A stretch of 64,000 bases of DNA from positions 930,001 through 994,000 of the forward strand of contig JAHBUD010000001.1 in assembly GCA_019638255.1 (NCBI GenBank), read 5' to 3'. The notes below the pieces were generated by a model, which saw only the letters and a program-made list of their open reading frames with translations, was not told the DNA's origin and ran no database searches. This document shows positions 1-10,173 of this stretch, one piece after another. Positions within the stretch are counted from its first letter, which is position 1. The number at the start of each line of letters is the position of its first letter. The DNA comes from Cyclobacteriaceae bacterium (GTDB lineage Bacteria > Bacteroidota > Bacteroidia > Cytophagales > Cyclobacteriaceae). Both the position numbers and the translations under genes were made by a program.

Positions 1-1302
1 CAACCGGATCATTTCAGTGAAATCAGCTGTTGCATACTGATATCTTTTTAGTTCAAGCTGGTAAATTCCTCTTTTTTTAAAAGCATCATGTATTTCAGCG
101 TCCGAATTACATGCTTGATTATAGTGATCGAAGGCTAGCTTGTGAGCACCAGCGTGCTCGAAACTTAAACCAATTAAGTAATTAATGAGTCCGGTGTTGG
201 TTTGAACTCTATAAAACGAGTTGAGGGCTTCTTGATAGTTTCTGAGCAACAACATGCAAAAGCCTCGTTGAATCTGCTCAATATCATAGTCAGTAAACCC
301 GAAGATATCCCGATCCAGGTAATAGATGATCGACTGGAGATCAATCTTCTTGTCTAAAGTGGTTTGTTGCCCTTTAAATCTACTTTCATCTTCTTCGGTA
401 AGGGTAAGTGTTGTCTTTAAATCATTGTATGCTCCAACAAAGTCGCGTCTTAGCACATTCAGTATTCCGCGTAAGTAGATGAATAGCGGATTCATTCTTG
501 AGTAACGGATAAGTGCATTCAGATCGGCAAGACTCTCTTCATACAGGTCGTTGTTGGCAAGGTAGAAGCCTCGCCAAAAAAGTGCTTTTTGATTGGTACT
601 ATCCGATTCTACAGCGCGATTAAGATATTCCATGATTAGATCATTTGGTTGATCAGCAGTCATAGAAAGAATAGCTAATGCCAAGTGTGCATTTGAAAAA
701 TTGGGATTAATAACCAAGGCCTTGTGGTACATTTCTCTAGCTTTCTTCTGGTCATACCAAAAATTGTTGTTGCCCAGGAAATAATAGGCGTGTTCCGATT
801 CAGGATTAACCTTGATAGCTTTTGTGAAATGCTTTTCGGCAGAAAAATGCCCTTCCTCCACGAATGTGATAATGCCAATAGCCAGATGCGCCTGATAAAG
901 CTCACCATTTAGTTTGACTGCTCGCTGAAAATCAGCCTTTGCTTCCTTAAACCGTTGCTCGTTTTTATAGCACACTCCCCTGTAATAATATGCGGCCCAG
1001 TGTGGTGTTAGGTCAATAGCTTCCGTAAAGTTTTGAATGGCGAGCTGTACACTACCCTCTTTTAGTTCTGTGATTCCTGAATTCAAATAAGCTTGCGTTT
1101 TTCCGGGGAGATTCCATTTGAAAGGAATATCCAAATATTCTTTGATGTCGACCGGGGGTCCTAATTGCGGACTAAAAAATTTGGAGAATCTTCCTTGTGC
1201 AAAAGCTTGTAAACCGGAGGTATAGTAGAAAAAAATGGCAATAAGCCACGTAAGTCGTACGATTGTCAACTGATCCGGTAAGCTTAATCCTTGCTTTTTC
1301 AT
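1..1302 (-). CDS. TPR-repeat protein, C-terminus cut by window edge
   Basis: An open frame runs from an ATG at 1302 to base 1 without a stop, giving 434 visible residues; the C-terminus lies outside the window. The N-terminus (about residues 14-36) is hydrophobic and ends FAQ, like a signal peptide or membrane anchor. The rest is a chain of tetratricopeptide-like helical pairs, with motifs such as AAYYYRGVCY, AHLAIGII, AYYFLGNN and AHLALAIL recurring every ~34 residues. TPR arrays mediate protein-protein contacts, so a periplasmic or membrane scaffolding role is likely, but no partner can be named. It diverges from prfC with only 37 bp between start codons, so the two probably share a promoter region; a TACTTTGC box resembling the Bacteroidota -7 element lies at 1304-1311. 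Confidence 0.85.
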   Translation of the reverse strand, partial: MKKQGLSLPDQLTIVRLTWLIAIFFYYTSGLQAFAQGRFSKFFSPQLGPPVDIKEYLDIPFKWNLPGKTQAYLNSGITELKEGSVQLAIQNFTEAIDLTPHWAAYYYRGVCYKNEQRFKEAKADFQRAVKLNGELYQAHLAIGIITFVEEGHFSAEKHFTKAIKVNPESEHAYYFLGNNNFWYDQKKAREMYHKALVINPNFSNAHLALAILSMTADQPNDLIMEYLNRAVESDSTNQKALFWRGFYLANNDLYEESLADLNALIRYSRMNPLFIYLRGILNVLRRDFVGAYNDLKTTLTLTEEDESRFKGQQTTLDKKIDLQSIIYYLDRDIFGFTDYDIEQIQRGFCMLLLRNYQEALNSFYRVQTNTGLINYLIGLSFEHAGAHKLAFDHYNQACNSDAEIHDAFKKRGIYQLELKRYQYATADFTEMIRL

Positions 1303-1339
1303 TTACTTTGCGCCCTGTTTATAACAGAAAGTTAAAATA

Positions 1340-2923
1340 ATGCATTTACAACAAGAGATCAATAAGCGCAGAACCTTCGGCATCATCAGCCACCCCGATG
1401 CAGGAAAAACCACACTTACTGAAAAGCTGCTATTGTTTGGCGGAGCTATTCAAAAGGCTGGTGCGGTTAAGTCTTCAAAAATTAAAGACCACGCCCGAAG
1501 TGACTGGATGGAAATTGAAAAGCAGCGGGGCATTTCTGTGGCCACCTCCGTGATGGGCTTTAATTATAAAGATGTAAAAATCAACTTGCTCGATACACCC
1601 GGTCACCAGGATTTTGCCGAAGATACCTATCGTACCCTTACTGCTGTGGATAGTGTAATTATGGTAATCGACTGTGTGAAGGGTGTAGAAATCCAAACCG
1701 AAAAACTGATGGAAGTTTGCCGGATGCGCAACACTCCCGTAATCTGTTTCATCAACAAACTTGACCGTGAAGGGCGCGATCCATTTGAATTGCTCGATGA
1801 AATTGAAGATAAACTTGGCATCAAAGTTCGCCCGCTTAGCTGGCCGATAAGCATGGGCAAGACTTTTAAAGGTGTGTATAGCTTATATGAGAAGAGTTTG
1901 CATCTGTTTACAGCAAGTAAGATTACGGTTGAAGAAGGAATTGAAATAAAGGATATAAACAGTACCGAAGTTGATACGCTGGTTGGAGAGAATAATGCCA
2001 AACAGCTTCGGCATGATGTAGAACTGATCGAGGGTGTATACCCCGATTTCAAAGCAGAAGATTATTTAACTGGAGAAGTCGCCCCGGTATTCTTTGGCAG
2101 CGCGGTGAATAACTTTGGGGTAAAGGAACTGCTTGATACGTTTATTCGCATTGCACCACCACCCATTCATCGTGAAACCACCGTGCGTGTGGTTGAACCG
2201 GATGAGCCTAAATTCAGCGGGTTTATTTTTAAGATCCATGCCAATATGGATCCAAAGCACCGGAACCGCATTGCCTTTTTAAGGGTGTGCTCTGGCAAAT
2301 TTGCGCGTGGCAGCAATTACTTTCATGTGCGCCAGGAAAAAAGCATTCGGTTTTCAAACGCAACGGCATTTATGGCGCAGGATCGCGAAACGGTTGATGA
2401 GGCTTGGCCAGGCGATATTGTGGGCATATACGATACCGGTAACCTGAAAATTGGCGATACTCTAACTGAAGGTGAAAAAATGATTTACACGGGCATCCCG
2501 AGTTTTTCACCTGAGATTTTTAAGGAAGTGCAAAACCTGGATGCCATGAAAACCAAACAATTGGATAAGGGTTTGGTGCAGTTAATGGAAGAAGGTGTGG
2601 CGCAGCTCTTTACTTATGAATTAGGTAATAAGAAGGTGGTAGGGGTAGTGGGCACCCTTCAATTTGAGGTGATTCAGTTCCGCCTGAAAAATGAATACAG
2701 TGCCACGGTTCAGTTTGTGCAACAGAATATTTATAAAGCCTGCTGGATCAGCAGCAAGGATTCAAAAAAGCTGGATGAGTTTATAGCTTCCAAACAACGC
2801 CACATTGCCCGTGATAAAGATGGCAAGCTTGTGTTTATGGCCGAGTCGAAGGGGTGGTTGCAAATGGTACAGGAGAATTTCCCCGAAATCCATTTTCATT
2901 TTACATCTGAATTTAAAAGTTAG
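1340..2923 (+). CDS. prfC: Peptide chain release factor 3
   Basis: A translational GTPase of 527 residues, the usual RF3 length. RF3 binds the post-termination ribosome and recycles RF1/RF2 in the cytoplasm. The G1 loop is at residues 17-25 (SHPDAGKTT), the switch II motif DTPGH at 85-89 and the NKLD specificity motif at 139-142; EF-Tu-like domain II and the RF3 C-terminal domain follow. The family start ([18 protein letters not shown]) matches the ATG at 1340. The gene diverges from the TPR gene and converges on the beta-lactamase-like gene, with which it shares four bases at the two stop codons (2920-2923). Confidence 0.97.
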   Translation: MHLQQEINKRRTFGIISHPDAGKTTLTEKLLLFGGAIQKAGAVKSSKIKDHARSDWMEIEKQRGISVATSVMGFNYKDVKINLLDTPGHQDFAEDTYRTLTAVDSVIMVIDCVKGVEIQTEKLMEVCRMRNTPVICFINKLDREGRDPFELLDEIEDKLGIKVRPLSWPISMGKTFKGVYSLYEKSLHLFTASKITVEEGIEIKDINSTEVDTLVGENNAKQLRHDVELIEGVYPDFKAEDYLTGEVAPVFFGSAVNNFGVKELLDTFIRIAPPPIHRETTVRVVEPDEPKFSGFIFKIHANMDPKHRNRIAFLRVCSGKFARGSNYFHVRQEKSIRFSNATAFMAQDRETVDEAWPGDIVGIYDTGNLKIGDTLTEGEKMIYTGIPSFSPEIFKEVQNLDAMKTKQLDKGLVQLMEEGVAQLFTYELGNKKVVGVVGTLQFEVIQFRLKNEYSATVQFVQQNIYKACWISSKDSKKLDEFIASKQRHIARDKDGKLVFMAESKGWLQMVQENFPEIHFHFTSEFKS

Positions 2924-3801
2924 TTTCGGGTAGCATAATCATAAATCATCCGCGAGACTGTAGCCATCGATTCTATGCCTGCGTTTGGTGCTGTCATTTC
3001 TTTTGAAAGCAGCACCAATACATATTTCCTGCCGTCCGGTAGAAAAACAATACCTGAATCATGGCGAACACCTGTGATGGATCCGGTTTTATGCGCCACC
3101 TTAACATCTTCCGGTAGCTTTGCCGGTATGATCTCATTGAATTTTTGATCGAGTAAAATGCGGTTCATGTCATCGCACGCTTCGGCACTCACCACGTTAC
3201 CGGTTGCTAACTTTTCAAAGATTATCATCAGATCGAAAGCTGTAGTTGTATTGTTCAAGCCTTGTTGGAAGGCTTTGCTGTCCTCTACTCCGCGAAGGAC
3301 CTGAATGTCGTTGGCGCCAAGGCTGCGCATGGTTTGGGTAACCCTTTTTGCATCCACCAGCTCAATAACCAGGTTGGTAGCGAGGTTTGAACTTACAATA
3401 ATCATATCATAAACCAGATCGGCCAAGGTGCGTTTAGTGCCTACAACGGTATAGAGTCCCTGCTCGCTGTCATCGCCCAAATCGAGTTTGTAGATGCTGC
3501 CATCCACAATGCTGTGAAATTCATTTTTAACTTCAATTGAGTCTGTAAGCGATAATAAACCTTCGGCTACCTGGTTGTATACTTCAATCATTACTGGGGT
3601 TTTCATCGTGCTGGCCGCATGAAAATTTTCACGGGCATTGATTAGCAATGTATCTCCGGTTTGTAAATCCTTGAACGCCACTGCGAAGGTTCCTTCATTT
3701 TTGGAAAACTCCTTTTTGATCTCGTGCTTAAGACTTTCGAGCGGGGAAGATTTACTGCAGCCAAAAAGGACCGAAATGAGCAGAAGGATACTGTAGCGCA
3801 T
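2920..3801 (-). CDS. Class A beta-lactamase-like serine hydrolase, lipoprotein
   Basis: A 293-residue protein with a lipoprotein signal (LLISVLFGC, lipidated Cys about 15), so probably anchored in the envelope facing the periplasm. The active-site Ser is in S64-T-M-K67; the second motif is S137-S-N139 rather than the classical SDN; KTG is at 238-240. The omega-loop region reads [15 protein letters not shown] (about 170-184), with E173 as the candidate general base. This arrangement is common in Bacteroidota members of the PenP family, many of which have not been shown to hydrolyse beta-lactams. It could be a true beta-lactamase or a related DD-peptidase or esterase-like enzyme. It stands alone and converges tail to tail with prfC. 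Confidence 0.85.
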   Translation of the reverse strand: MRYSILLLISVLFGCSKSSPLESLKHEIKKEFSKNEGTFAVAFKDLQTGDTLLINARENFHAASTMKTPVMIEVYNQVAEGLLSLTDSIEVKNEFHSIVDGSIYKLDLGDDSEQGLYTVVGTKRTLADLVYDMIIVSSNLATNLVIELVDAKRVTQTMRSLGANDIQVLRGVEDSKAFQQGLNNTTTAFDLMIIFEKLATGNVVSAEACDDMNRILLDQKFNEIIPAKLPEDVKVAHKTGSITGVRHDSGIVFLPDGRKYVLVLLSKEMTAPNAGIESMATVSRMIYDYATRN

Positions 3802-3865
3802 GATGTGATGTTTTATGAATATCGAAAATAGCCATTCTGTTCAATCATTCCTTTCCTCATTTAAA

Positions 3866-3873
3866 TATCTTTG
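3866..3873 (+). promoter_or_regulatory. Bacteroidota -7 promoter box upstream of RluA-type gene
   Basis: TATCTTTG matches the Bacteroidota sigma-A -7 consensus TAnnTTTG exactly. It ends only 5 bases before the ATG at 3879, so a transcript from it would have almost no leader. No clear -33 TTTG is visible at the usual distance. Confidence 0.5.
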
Positions 3874-3878
3874 ATGAA

Positions 3879-4565
3879 ATGTCATTGCTGGAAATAGTAT
3901 ACGAAGACAATCACCTGTTGATTATCAATAAAATTGCAGGTGTGTTGGTGCAAGGTGATGCCACCGGTGACAAACCGTTGGTTGAATTGGCTAAAGACTA
4001 TGTAAAAAAGAAATACAATAAGCCTGGTGCAGTTTTTTTGGGTGTTGTTCACCGGCTCGACAGGCCCGTAAGTGGGATAGTGGTTTTTGCACGAACCTCA
4101 AAATCGCTTGAGCGGATGAATGCGTTGTTTCGTGATCGCCAAACAGAAAAGGTTTACTGGGCCATAGTAGCTTCAAAACCACCCAAGCAGGAAGATGTAT
4201 TGATTCACTGGCTGAGAAAGGATGAACAAAAAAATAAAACCACTGCCTTTAGCCGCGAAACCAATGATGCACTTCGGTCTGAGCTATCGTACCGGGTGAT
4301 CGGACAACGAGGGAATTATTATCTTCTTGAAGTTACACCCATAACCGGTCGTCCGCATCAAATTCGTGTGCAGCTAGCCAGTATGGGCACACCTATTGTT
4401 GGCGATATGAAATATGGTTTTCCTGAGCCCAGTGCTGACGGAAGCATTAATCTTCATGCGCGTTCGCTCACCTTCATTCATCCGGTAAAAAAAGAGTCTT
4501 TAAAAGTCACGGCTACTCTTCCGGTTACGGGCTTATGGCCTAACTTTGTCGCCTTTGAAGAGTAG
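3879..4565 (+). CDS. RluA-family RNA pseudouridine synthase
   Basis: A 228-residue enzyme predicted to isomerise uridine to pseudouridine in rRNA or tRNA. The family catalytic motif HRLDRPVSG is present with the catalytic Asp at about residue 61. The N-terminal VYEDNHLLIINK and the GRPHQIRVQLA stretch are typical of RluA-type enzymes. It lacks an N-terminal S4 RNA-binding domain, like the short single-domain members. The target base cannot be inferred from sequence, so no specific symbol is given. Start chosen at the ATG 6 bases after the -7 box because the family N-terminus begins right there. A small membrane protein follows after 4 bases, suggesting co-transcription. Confidence 0.93.
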   Translation: MSLLEIVYEDNHLLIINKIAGVLVQGDATGDKPLVELAKDYVKKKYNKPGAVFLGVVHRLDRPVSGIVVFARTSKSLERMNALFRDRQTEKVYWAIVASKPPKQEDVLIHWLRKDEQKNKTTAFSRETNDALRSELSYRVIGQRGNYYLLEVTPITGRPHQIRVQLASMGTPIVGDMKYGFPEPSADGSINLHARSLTFIHPVKKESLKVTATLPVTGLWPNFVAFEE

Positions 4566-4569
4566 CGCT

Positions 4570-4872
4570 ATGGCACAATGGATTGAGAGGCTTAAGGATC
4601 GGTGGAAATTAAAAAACACCTGGCAGGTAATCATTGTGCTCCTTGTTTTTGCGTGCACAGGAACTACCATATTGCTGATTAAGCGCCCTTTGTTTGCCTG
4701 GTGGTTTCCGGATGGGGAGAAGCCATTGTGGGCCACAGTTCTCTATTTTATCTTGATTTTGCCTGTTTATAATATTTTCCTGTTGTTTTATGGATTCATT
4801 TTCGGACAATTCAGATTTTTTTGGGATTTTGAGAAGCGTTTTTTTACACGCATCGTAAACCGGAGAAAATGA
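4570..4872 (+). CDS. Small two-helix membrane protein (DUF6787-like)
   Basis: A protein of about 100 residues with two membrane segments (WQVIIVLLVFACTGTTILLI, then VLYFILILPVYNIFLLFYGF) and a basic C-terminus. It resembles the Bacteroidota DUF6787 family, recognised by a Trp-rich first helix followed by TG and a central RP motif; that assignment is from memory of the family and no function is known. A TTG at 4546 would add eight residues and overlap the upstream gene; the ATG at 4570, just after that gene's stop, is preferred. It probably forms a transcription unit with the pseudouridine synthase upstream. Confidence 0.75.
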   Translation: MAQWIERLKDRWKLKNTWQVIIVLLVFACTGTTILLIKRPLFAWWFPDGEKPLWATVLYFILILPVYNIFLLFYGFIFGQFRFFWDFEKRFFTRIVNRRK

Positions 4873-4897
4873 CCGACAAACTAAATTCAAAACAACT

Positions 4898-5437
4898 ATG
4901 AGAAATCTACTTTTACTTTTTGGTGCCGTTCTGCTGTTAGCGTCCTGCTCAACCCCCAAGTATGCTTACTATTTCGATCACTATGATTACAATAGTGGTA
5001 AGAAACAATCACTGACACAAACTCAACAGGCAAGTCAGGTTGACGAAGTTTCGTTCGCTTTGCCTGAACAGGAACTGATTGCAAGCATTTCTCAAGAGCC
5101 AGCTTATCTGGCCGAGACGAATGAAATCAGCAAGGAAAATGCAGCTATGGATGAGGCAAAAGCCGTGGTAGCTTCACTTTCCAAAAGCGAAAAGAAGGAA
5201 TTAAGAAAAGAGGCCTTGCAGACTGTAAAGGCGTATGCAAAGGCTATAAAGGCTGGCGAAAATGATAAGGCTGCTGAAATGGCTAAGGCTATGGATAAGG
5301 ATTTGAAATTAGCTGCGATTTTTGGAGCGGTTGGTATAGTTACCGCTATTATTGGCGGTGATGTATTTTGGGTGATCAGTGCAGTGGCTTGGATTATCGC
5401 AGTAATTTTCTTTATTAAATGGCTTGTGCGCCAGTGA
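4898..5437 (+). CDS. Hypothetical lipoprotein with C-terminal membrane segments
   Basis: A 179-residue protein with a lipoprotein signal (FGAVLLLASCS, lipidated Cys about 17). The centre is Lys/Glu/Ala-rich and probably helical (about 80-130). The C-terminus holds two adjacent hydrophobic stretches (LAAIFGAVGIVTAIIGGDVF and WVISAVAWIIAVIFFIKWLV). I do not recognise a named family with certainty. The combination of a lipid anchor and C-terminal hydrophobic hairpin resembles small Bacteroidota envelope proteins of unknown role. It is the last gene before a strong terminator and follows the DUF6787-like gene by 25 bp. Confidence 0.8.
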   Translation: MRNLLLLFGAVLLLASCSTPKYAYYFDHYDYNSGKKQSLTQTQQASQVDEVSFALPEQELIASISQEPAYLAETNEISKENAAMDEAKAVVASLSKSEKKELRKEALQTVKAYAKAIKAGENDKAAEMAKAMDKDLKLAAIFGAVGIVTAIIGGDVFWVISAVAWIIAVIFFIKWLVRQ

Positions 5438-5464
5438 TGGTAGAAATTGGGACACTTCAACCAA

Positions 5465-5500
5465 ATAAAAAAGGTTGTTCAATTTGAACAACCTTTTTTG
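5465..5500. terminator. Bidirectional intrinsic terminator
   Basis: The arms AAAGGTTGTTCAA and TTGAACAACCTTT form a 13-bp stem with a minimal loop, flanked by an A-run on the left and T-run on the right. It can end transcription of the lipoprotein gene from the left and of atpC from the right. Confidence 0.9.
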
Positions 5501-5519
5501 TTAATGCTGATCCTTAGAT

Positions 5520-5765
5520 TTATTCGACAACCCCGTCTGCCAGTAAAATAACTTTATTGCTAAGCACCTCTACAACACCTCCGGTTATCTGGAGGTGTTG
5601 TCGTGTTCCTTTATCTTGATATTCAACCATGCCTTCCTTCAACAAGCTTATAAGCGGGGCATGGTTGTCCATAATCTGAAAGGAACCATCGGCACCGGGG
5701 AAGGTTGCAATGCTCACGTCCCCTTCAAATATTTTCTTCTCGGGTGTTAATATTTCTAGATGCAT
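5520..5765 (-). CDS. atpC: F1Fo ATP synthase epsilon subunit (short form)
   Basis: An 81-residue protein matching the beta-sandwich domain of the F1 epsilon subunit (MHLEILTPEKKIFEGDV, then FPGADGSFQIMDNHAPLIS). It is part of the central stalk that couples the rotor to the catalytic F1 head at the inner membrane. The usual C-terminal two-helix domain, which inhibits ATP hydrolysis in longer homologues, is absent; such short forms are common in Bacteroidota, so this is not a truncation by mutation. It lies 80 bp downstream of atpD with a perfect hairpin between, and a terminator follows. Confidence 0.93.
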   Translation of the reverse strand: MHLEILTPEKKIFEGDVSIATFPGADGSFQIMDNHAPLISLLKEGMVEYQDKGTRQHLQITGGVVEVLSNKVILLADGVVE

Positions 5766-5788
5766 AGGATTGGTTCGTTAATTGGTTG

Positions 5789-5842
5789 ATTCGTTAATGT
5801 GTTGATGGATAAACGAATTAAATCATCAACACATTAACGAAT
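5789..5842. repeat. Perfect 19-bp inverted repeat in the atpD-atpC spacer
   Basis: ATTCGTTAATGTGTTGATG at 5789-5807 is exactly inverted at 5824-5842 around a 16-base loop. It has no T-run, so it is not a standard terminator, and lies between two co-directional genes of one complex. Its left arm resembles bases 26998-27019 before an M28 peptidase gene, suggesting an interspersed intergenic repeat family. Confidence 0.85.
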
Positions 5843-5845
5843 TAA

Positions 5846-7357
<1,512 letters not shown>

Positions 7358-7401
7358 TTAGGATTAGTTAATGAGCTTTTTGACCTGTAAAAATTCGCAC
7401 G

Positions 7402-7432
7402 CAAAAGTAGATTATTAGGCAGGAAGTACAAA
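7402..7432 (-). promoter_or_regulatory. Consensus Bacteroidota promoter for atpDC
   Basis: On the minus strand TTTG (7432-7429) is separated by exactly 19 bases from TACTTTTG (7409-7402). This matches the known Bacteroidota sigma-A pattern TTTG-N19-TAnnTTTG and predicts a leader of roughly 40 bases before the atpD ATG at 7354. Confidence 0.75.
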
Positions 7433-7521
7433 GCCTGTTTCATGAATTATTCCGGCAGGAAAAGATTGGCCGATGATGCCCTAAAAGCCCGTTTTTATTC
7501 GGCAAATGCTGTTTTTTGCAG

Positions 7522-8751
7522 TCAATTATCTAACTCGGTTTGCACGGTAACAGCATTCAATGAAATGCGGAAAGTAGTGCCTTGATTTTCCTCCGAAGTC
7601 CGCACAAATATTTTTCCGCTGTGGTAGGCCTCAATGATCCGTTTAGCCAACGCCAGGCCTAGTCCCCATCCACGCTTTTTGGTAGTAAAACCCGGCCTGA
7701 ATACCATGGATACTTTTGATCGGGGAATGCCTTTTCCGGTATCCGATACATCGATGAAAACTTTTGAGTCACTGCCCCTTAAAATTTTAACGGCTATTGC
7801 TCCGGAGGTTCCAATAGCATCCACAGCATTCTTACAGAGGTTTTCCAACACCCACTCGAACAAGGGTGCATGAACCATTACCTGTATATTCTCCGATAGC
7901 GTAAACACCTCAATACTGATCTTTGATGATATGCGTGGCCGCAGATAGTTCACAACGTTGTTCACTAACATCACAATATTTTCGGCCTTTAATGTAGGCA
8001 CTGAACCAATACTGGAGAACCGTTCAGTAACTACCGTAAGTTTTTTAATGTCTTTTTCCAGCTCGGCAATTATCCCTTTTTGTTTTAGCGTTGGGTCATC
8101 GCGCAATACTTCAATCCATGCCATTAGGGAAGAAATTGGAGTGCCCAATTGATGCGCAGTTTCTTTGGCCAAGCCTACCCAAACCCTGTTTTGTTCAGCG
8201 GCCTTGGAGTAATTAAATGCCAGGTAAGCAATGAAAGCAAAAATGGCAATCACGGAGAGTTGTAAGTACGGATACAGAATTAATTGCGTGAGCAGGAATG
8301 AATTTTTATAGTACACATATCCCAGTATTTCAACTTCTCCTGCTTCGTTACGGTAGGTCATTTGTATGGGATCGTATAAGGCTTTCATTTCTTCAACCTG
8401 CTTGCGAAGAAATTCTTCCTTTCGCTTTACCGACCACGATTCATTGATGGTTATGTTTCTGTACTGATAGCTGTTCTCTCCGGTGATGTAAATGGTGGGG
8501 ATCGAGTTGTTTTTAAAAATGATTTCGTCTGTTACAAACAACAGGTTCTCCGCTTCATTGCTAAGGGTGTATTCAATGGCTCTGGCAAACAATTCAACTT
8601 GCTGGCGCTCGCGGCTTTTTAGCTGATCAACCAAAACATTGGTGTAATAGATTGAACCTACGCTGATAAGCACAGAGGCGATCAACACAACCCACTTTAC
8701 ATTGGTGTTGCTTTCGTAGAATTCTGATGACGGAGTGGATCGCCTGGCCAT
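7522..8751 (-). CDS. Membrane sensor histidine kinase
   Basis: A 409-residue kinase with membrane helices at about 19-38 and 155-178 enclosing a ~115-residue periplasmic sensor region. The phospho-acceptor is H200 in KETAHQLGTPISSLMAW; the ATPase domain follows with N-box (ENLCKNAVDAI), G1 (DTGKGIP) and G2 (GWGLGLALAKRI) motifs. No HAMP domain is evident: the second helix leads almost directly into the H-box region. No response regulator is adjacent, so this is an orphan kinase whose partner and signal are unknown. It follows the ABC permease gene by about 75 bp but has its own promoter-like box. Confidence 0.93.
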   Translation of the reverse strand: MARRSTPSSEFYESNTNVKWVVLIASVLISVGSIYYTNVLVDQLKSRERQQVELFARAIEYTLSNEAENLLFVTDEIIFKNNSIPTIYITGENSYQYRNITINESWSVKRKEEFLRKQVEEMKALYDPIQMTYRNEAGEVEILGYVYYKNSFLLTQLILYPYLQLSVIAIFAFIAYLAFNYSKAAEQNRVWVGLAKETAHQLGTPISSLMAWIEVLRDDPTLKQKGIIAELEKDIKKLTVVTERFSSIGSVPTLKAENIVMLVNNVVNYLRPRISSKISIEVFTLSENIQVMVHAPLFEWVLENLCKNAVDAIGTSGAIAVKILRGSDSKVFIDVSDTGKGIPRSKVSMVFRPGFTTKKRGWGLGLALAKRIIEAYHSGKIFVRTSEENQGTTFRISLNAVTVQTELDN

Positions 8752-8768
8752 GAGTGATGAAAATTAAA

Positions 8769-8776
8769 CAAAAATA
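8769..8776 (-). promoter_or_regulatory. -7 box upstream of histidine kinase, overlapped by a dyad
   Basis: TATTTTTG on the minus strand fits TAnnTTTG, 17 bases before the kinase ATG. A dyad ATAGCG-N13-CGCTAT (8774-8779 and 8793-8798) overlaps its upstream edge and could be an operator; the regulator is unknown. Confidence 0.4.
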
Positions 8777-8825
8777 GCGGATGCATGACATACGCTATTC
8801 CTGTATAGGGTTTTGGGTTAACCCA

Positions 8826-10151
8826 CTAGCCTTTCATCATGAACCATTTGGCCAAAACTTTATAGTTCACTTTTGTTCCGTGCATTAAAATACCTACCCG
8901 GTAGATCCTTCCGGCAATCCAGGTCGTAAAAATGAAGCCACCGATTAGCAATACCTGTGAAAGAATAAGTTGCCACAGCGGAGGGTCATACCCAAGTCGG
9001 CCCACCATGGCTACCGGTGAGGTAAAGGGTATAATGGAAAACCAAAAGCTTGCTGTACTATGCGGATCATTAAGGATAAACATGAATAAGCCGAAGTAAG
9101 CTATAATCAGTGGCAATGTAATCGGAAAAGTGAATTGTTGAGCCTCTTGTTGTGAGTCTACCGCTGAGCCAACGGCTGCGAACAAGGCACCATACAACAA
9201 GTATCCGCCAAGGAAGTAAAAAGCAAAATTGAAGATGATGTATGCGAAGGGAATTTCATTGACAGATTTAATAATGTTCAATACTTTCTGATTGCTTTGC
9301 ATGGCTTCGGCAACCTCCGGGTCATCAACTTGTTGCATAACCTGTTCCATGGCTTGTTGTTGCGGATTATTTAATCCGAATAAGCTTAGTGCTGCTGTAG
9401 AAAGCACACTGATCAATAAAACCCAAATGGTAAACTGCAACAATCCTACAGAAGCTATCCCAAGAATTTTACCCATCATGAGTTGAAAGGGCTTAACCGA
9501 AGACACAATAACCTCAACAATCTTGCTGGTCTTCTCTTCAATAACTCCAAGCATAATCTGCATGCCATAAATCAATACAAACATGTATATCAAAACGCCA
9601 AGGGCAAATCCGAGAATGTATAGCATGCCGGTGTTACTGTCTTTCTCAACACCACCTTCACTAAGGTTGATGGATTTTAGGTCAACGGAGGTTTTAAGGC
9701 TTTTAATAGTTTCCTTGTCGATATTAAACTGTTCGAGTTTTAAATCGTGTATTCGCCTTTCAATCATGCTTTCCAGATCTCCCATTTTTCGTACACCGGG
9801 ATTTTCCCTGGTATACAAAATCATACCTTCGGGTTGGGCGAGTTCGAATGAGGGAATGTACAGTAAAGCGAAATGAGAAGATTGACTAAATGCGGTTTTG
9901 GCTTGGTCCAGGTTTCCGGTAAGGGATATAAACTCGAATTTCTGAGTGTTCTCCAACTTTATTTTTCCACTTTCATCCAGCACCTCAACAACGGAAGTGC
10001 CCGCGCTTTTTTCCTGTTTTGCCAATATAAAGCCCATTACTCCAATAACAGCCGGGAAAATCAGGGGCACAAGGATTGTTGCTATGAGAAACGACTTTTT
10101 CTGAACACGATTCAGAAATTCACGCTGCATAATTAGCCATATCTTATTCAT
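8826..10151 (-). CDS. ABC-2 type exporter permease (NatB-like)
   Basis: A 441-residue inner-membrane permease. It has one N-terminal helix (FLIATILVPLIFPAVIGVMG), a large external region to about residue 170, then five or six C-terminal helices, the layout of the ABC2_membrane_3/NatB family. It starts 22 bp after the ATPase gene, so the two clearly form one transporter. NatAB systems export sodium in Bacillus, but homologues have diverse or unknown substrates, so the cargo is not assigned. A Gln/Met-rich loop around 270-300 is predicted between membrane segments. Confidence 0.9.
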   Translation of the reverse strand: MNKIWLIMQREFLNRVQKKSFLIATILVPLIFPAVIGVMGFILAKQEKSAGTSVVEVLDESGKIKLENTQKFEFISLTGNLDQAKTAFSQSSHFALLYIPSFELAQPEGMILYTRENPGVRKMGDLESMIERRIHDLKLEQFNIDKETIKSLKTSVDLKSINLSEGGVEKDSNTGMLYILGFALGVLIYMFVLIYGMQIMLGVIEEKTSKIVEVIVSSVKPFQLMMGKILGIASVGLLQFTIWVLLISVLSTAALSLFGLNNPQQQAMEQVMQQVDDPEVAEAMQSNQKVLNIIKSVNEIPFAYIIFNFAFYFLGGYLLYGALFAAVGSAVDSQQEAQQFTFPITLPLIIAYFGLFMFILNDPHSTASFWFSIIPFTSPVAMVGRLGYDPPLWQLILSQVLLIGGFIFTTWIAGRIYRVGILMHGTKVNYKVLAKWFMMKG

Positions 10152-10173
10152 AGGAATTCGGGTAGTTGAAAGG

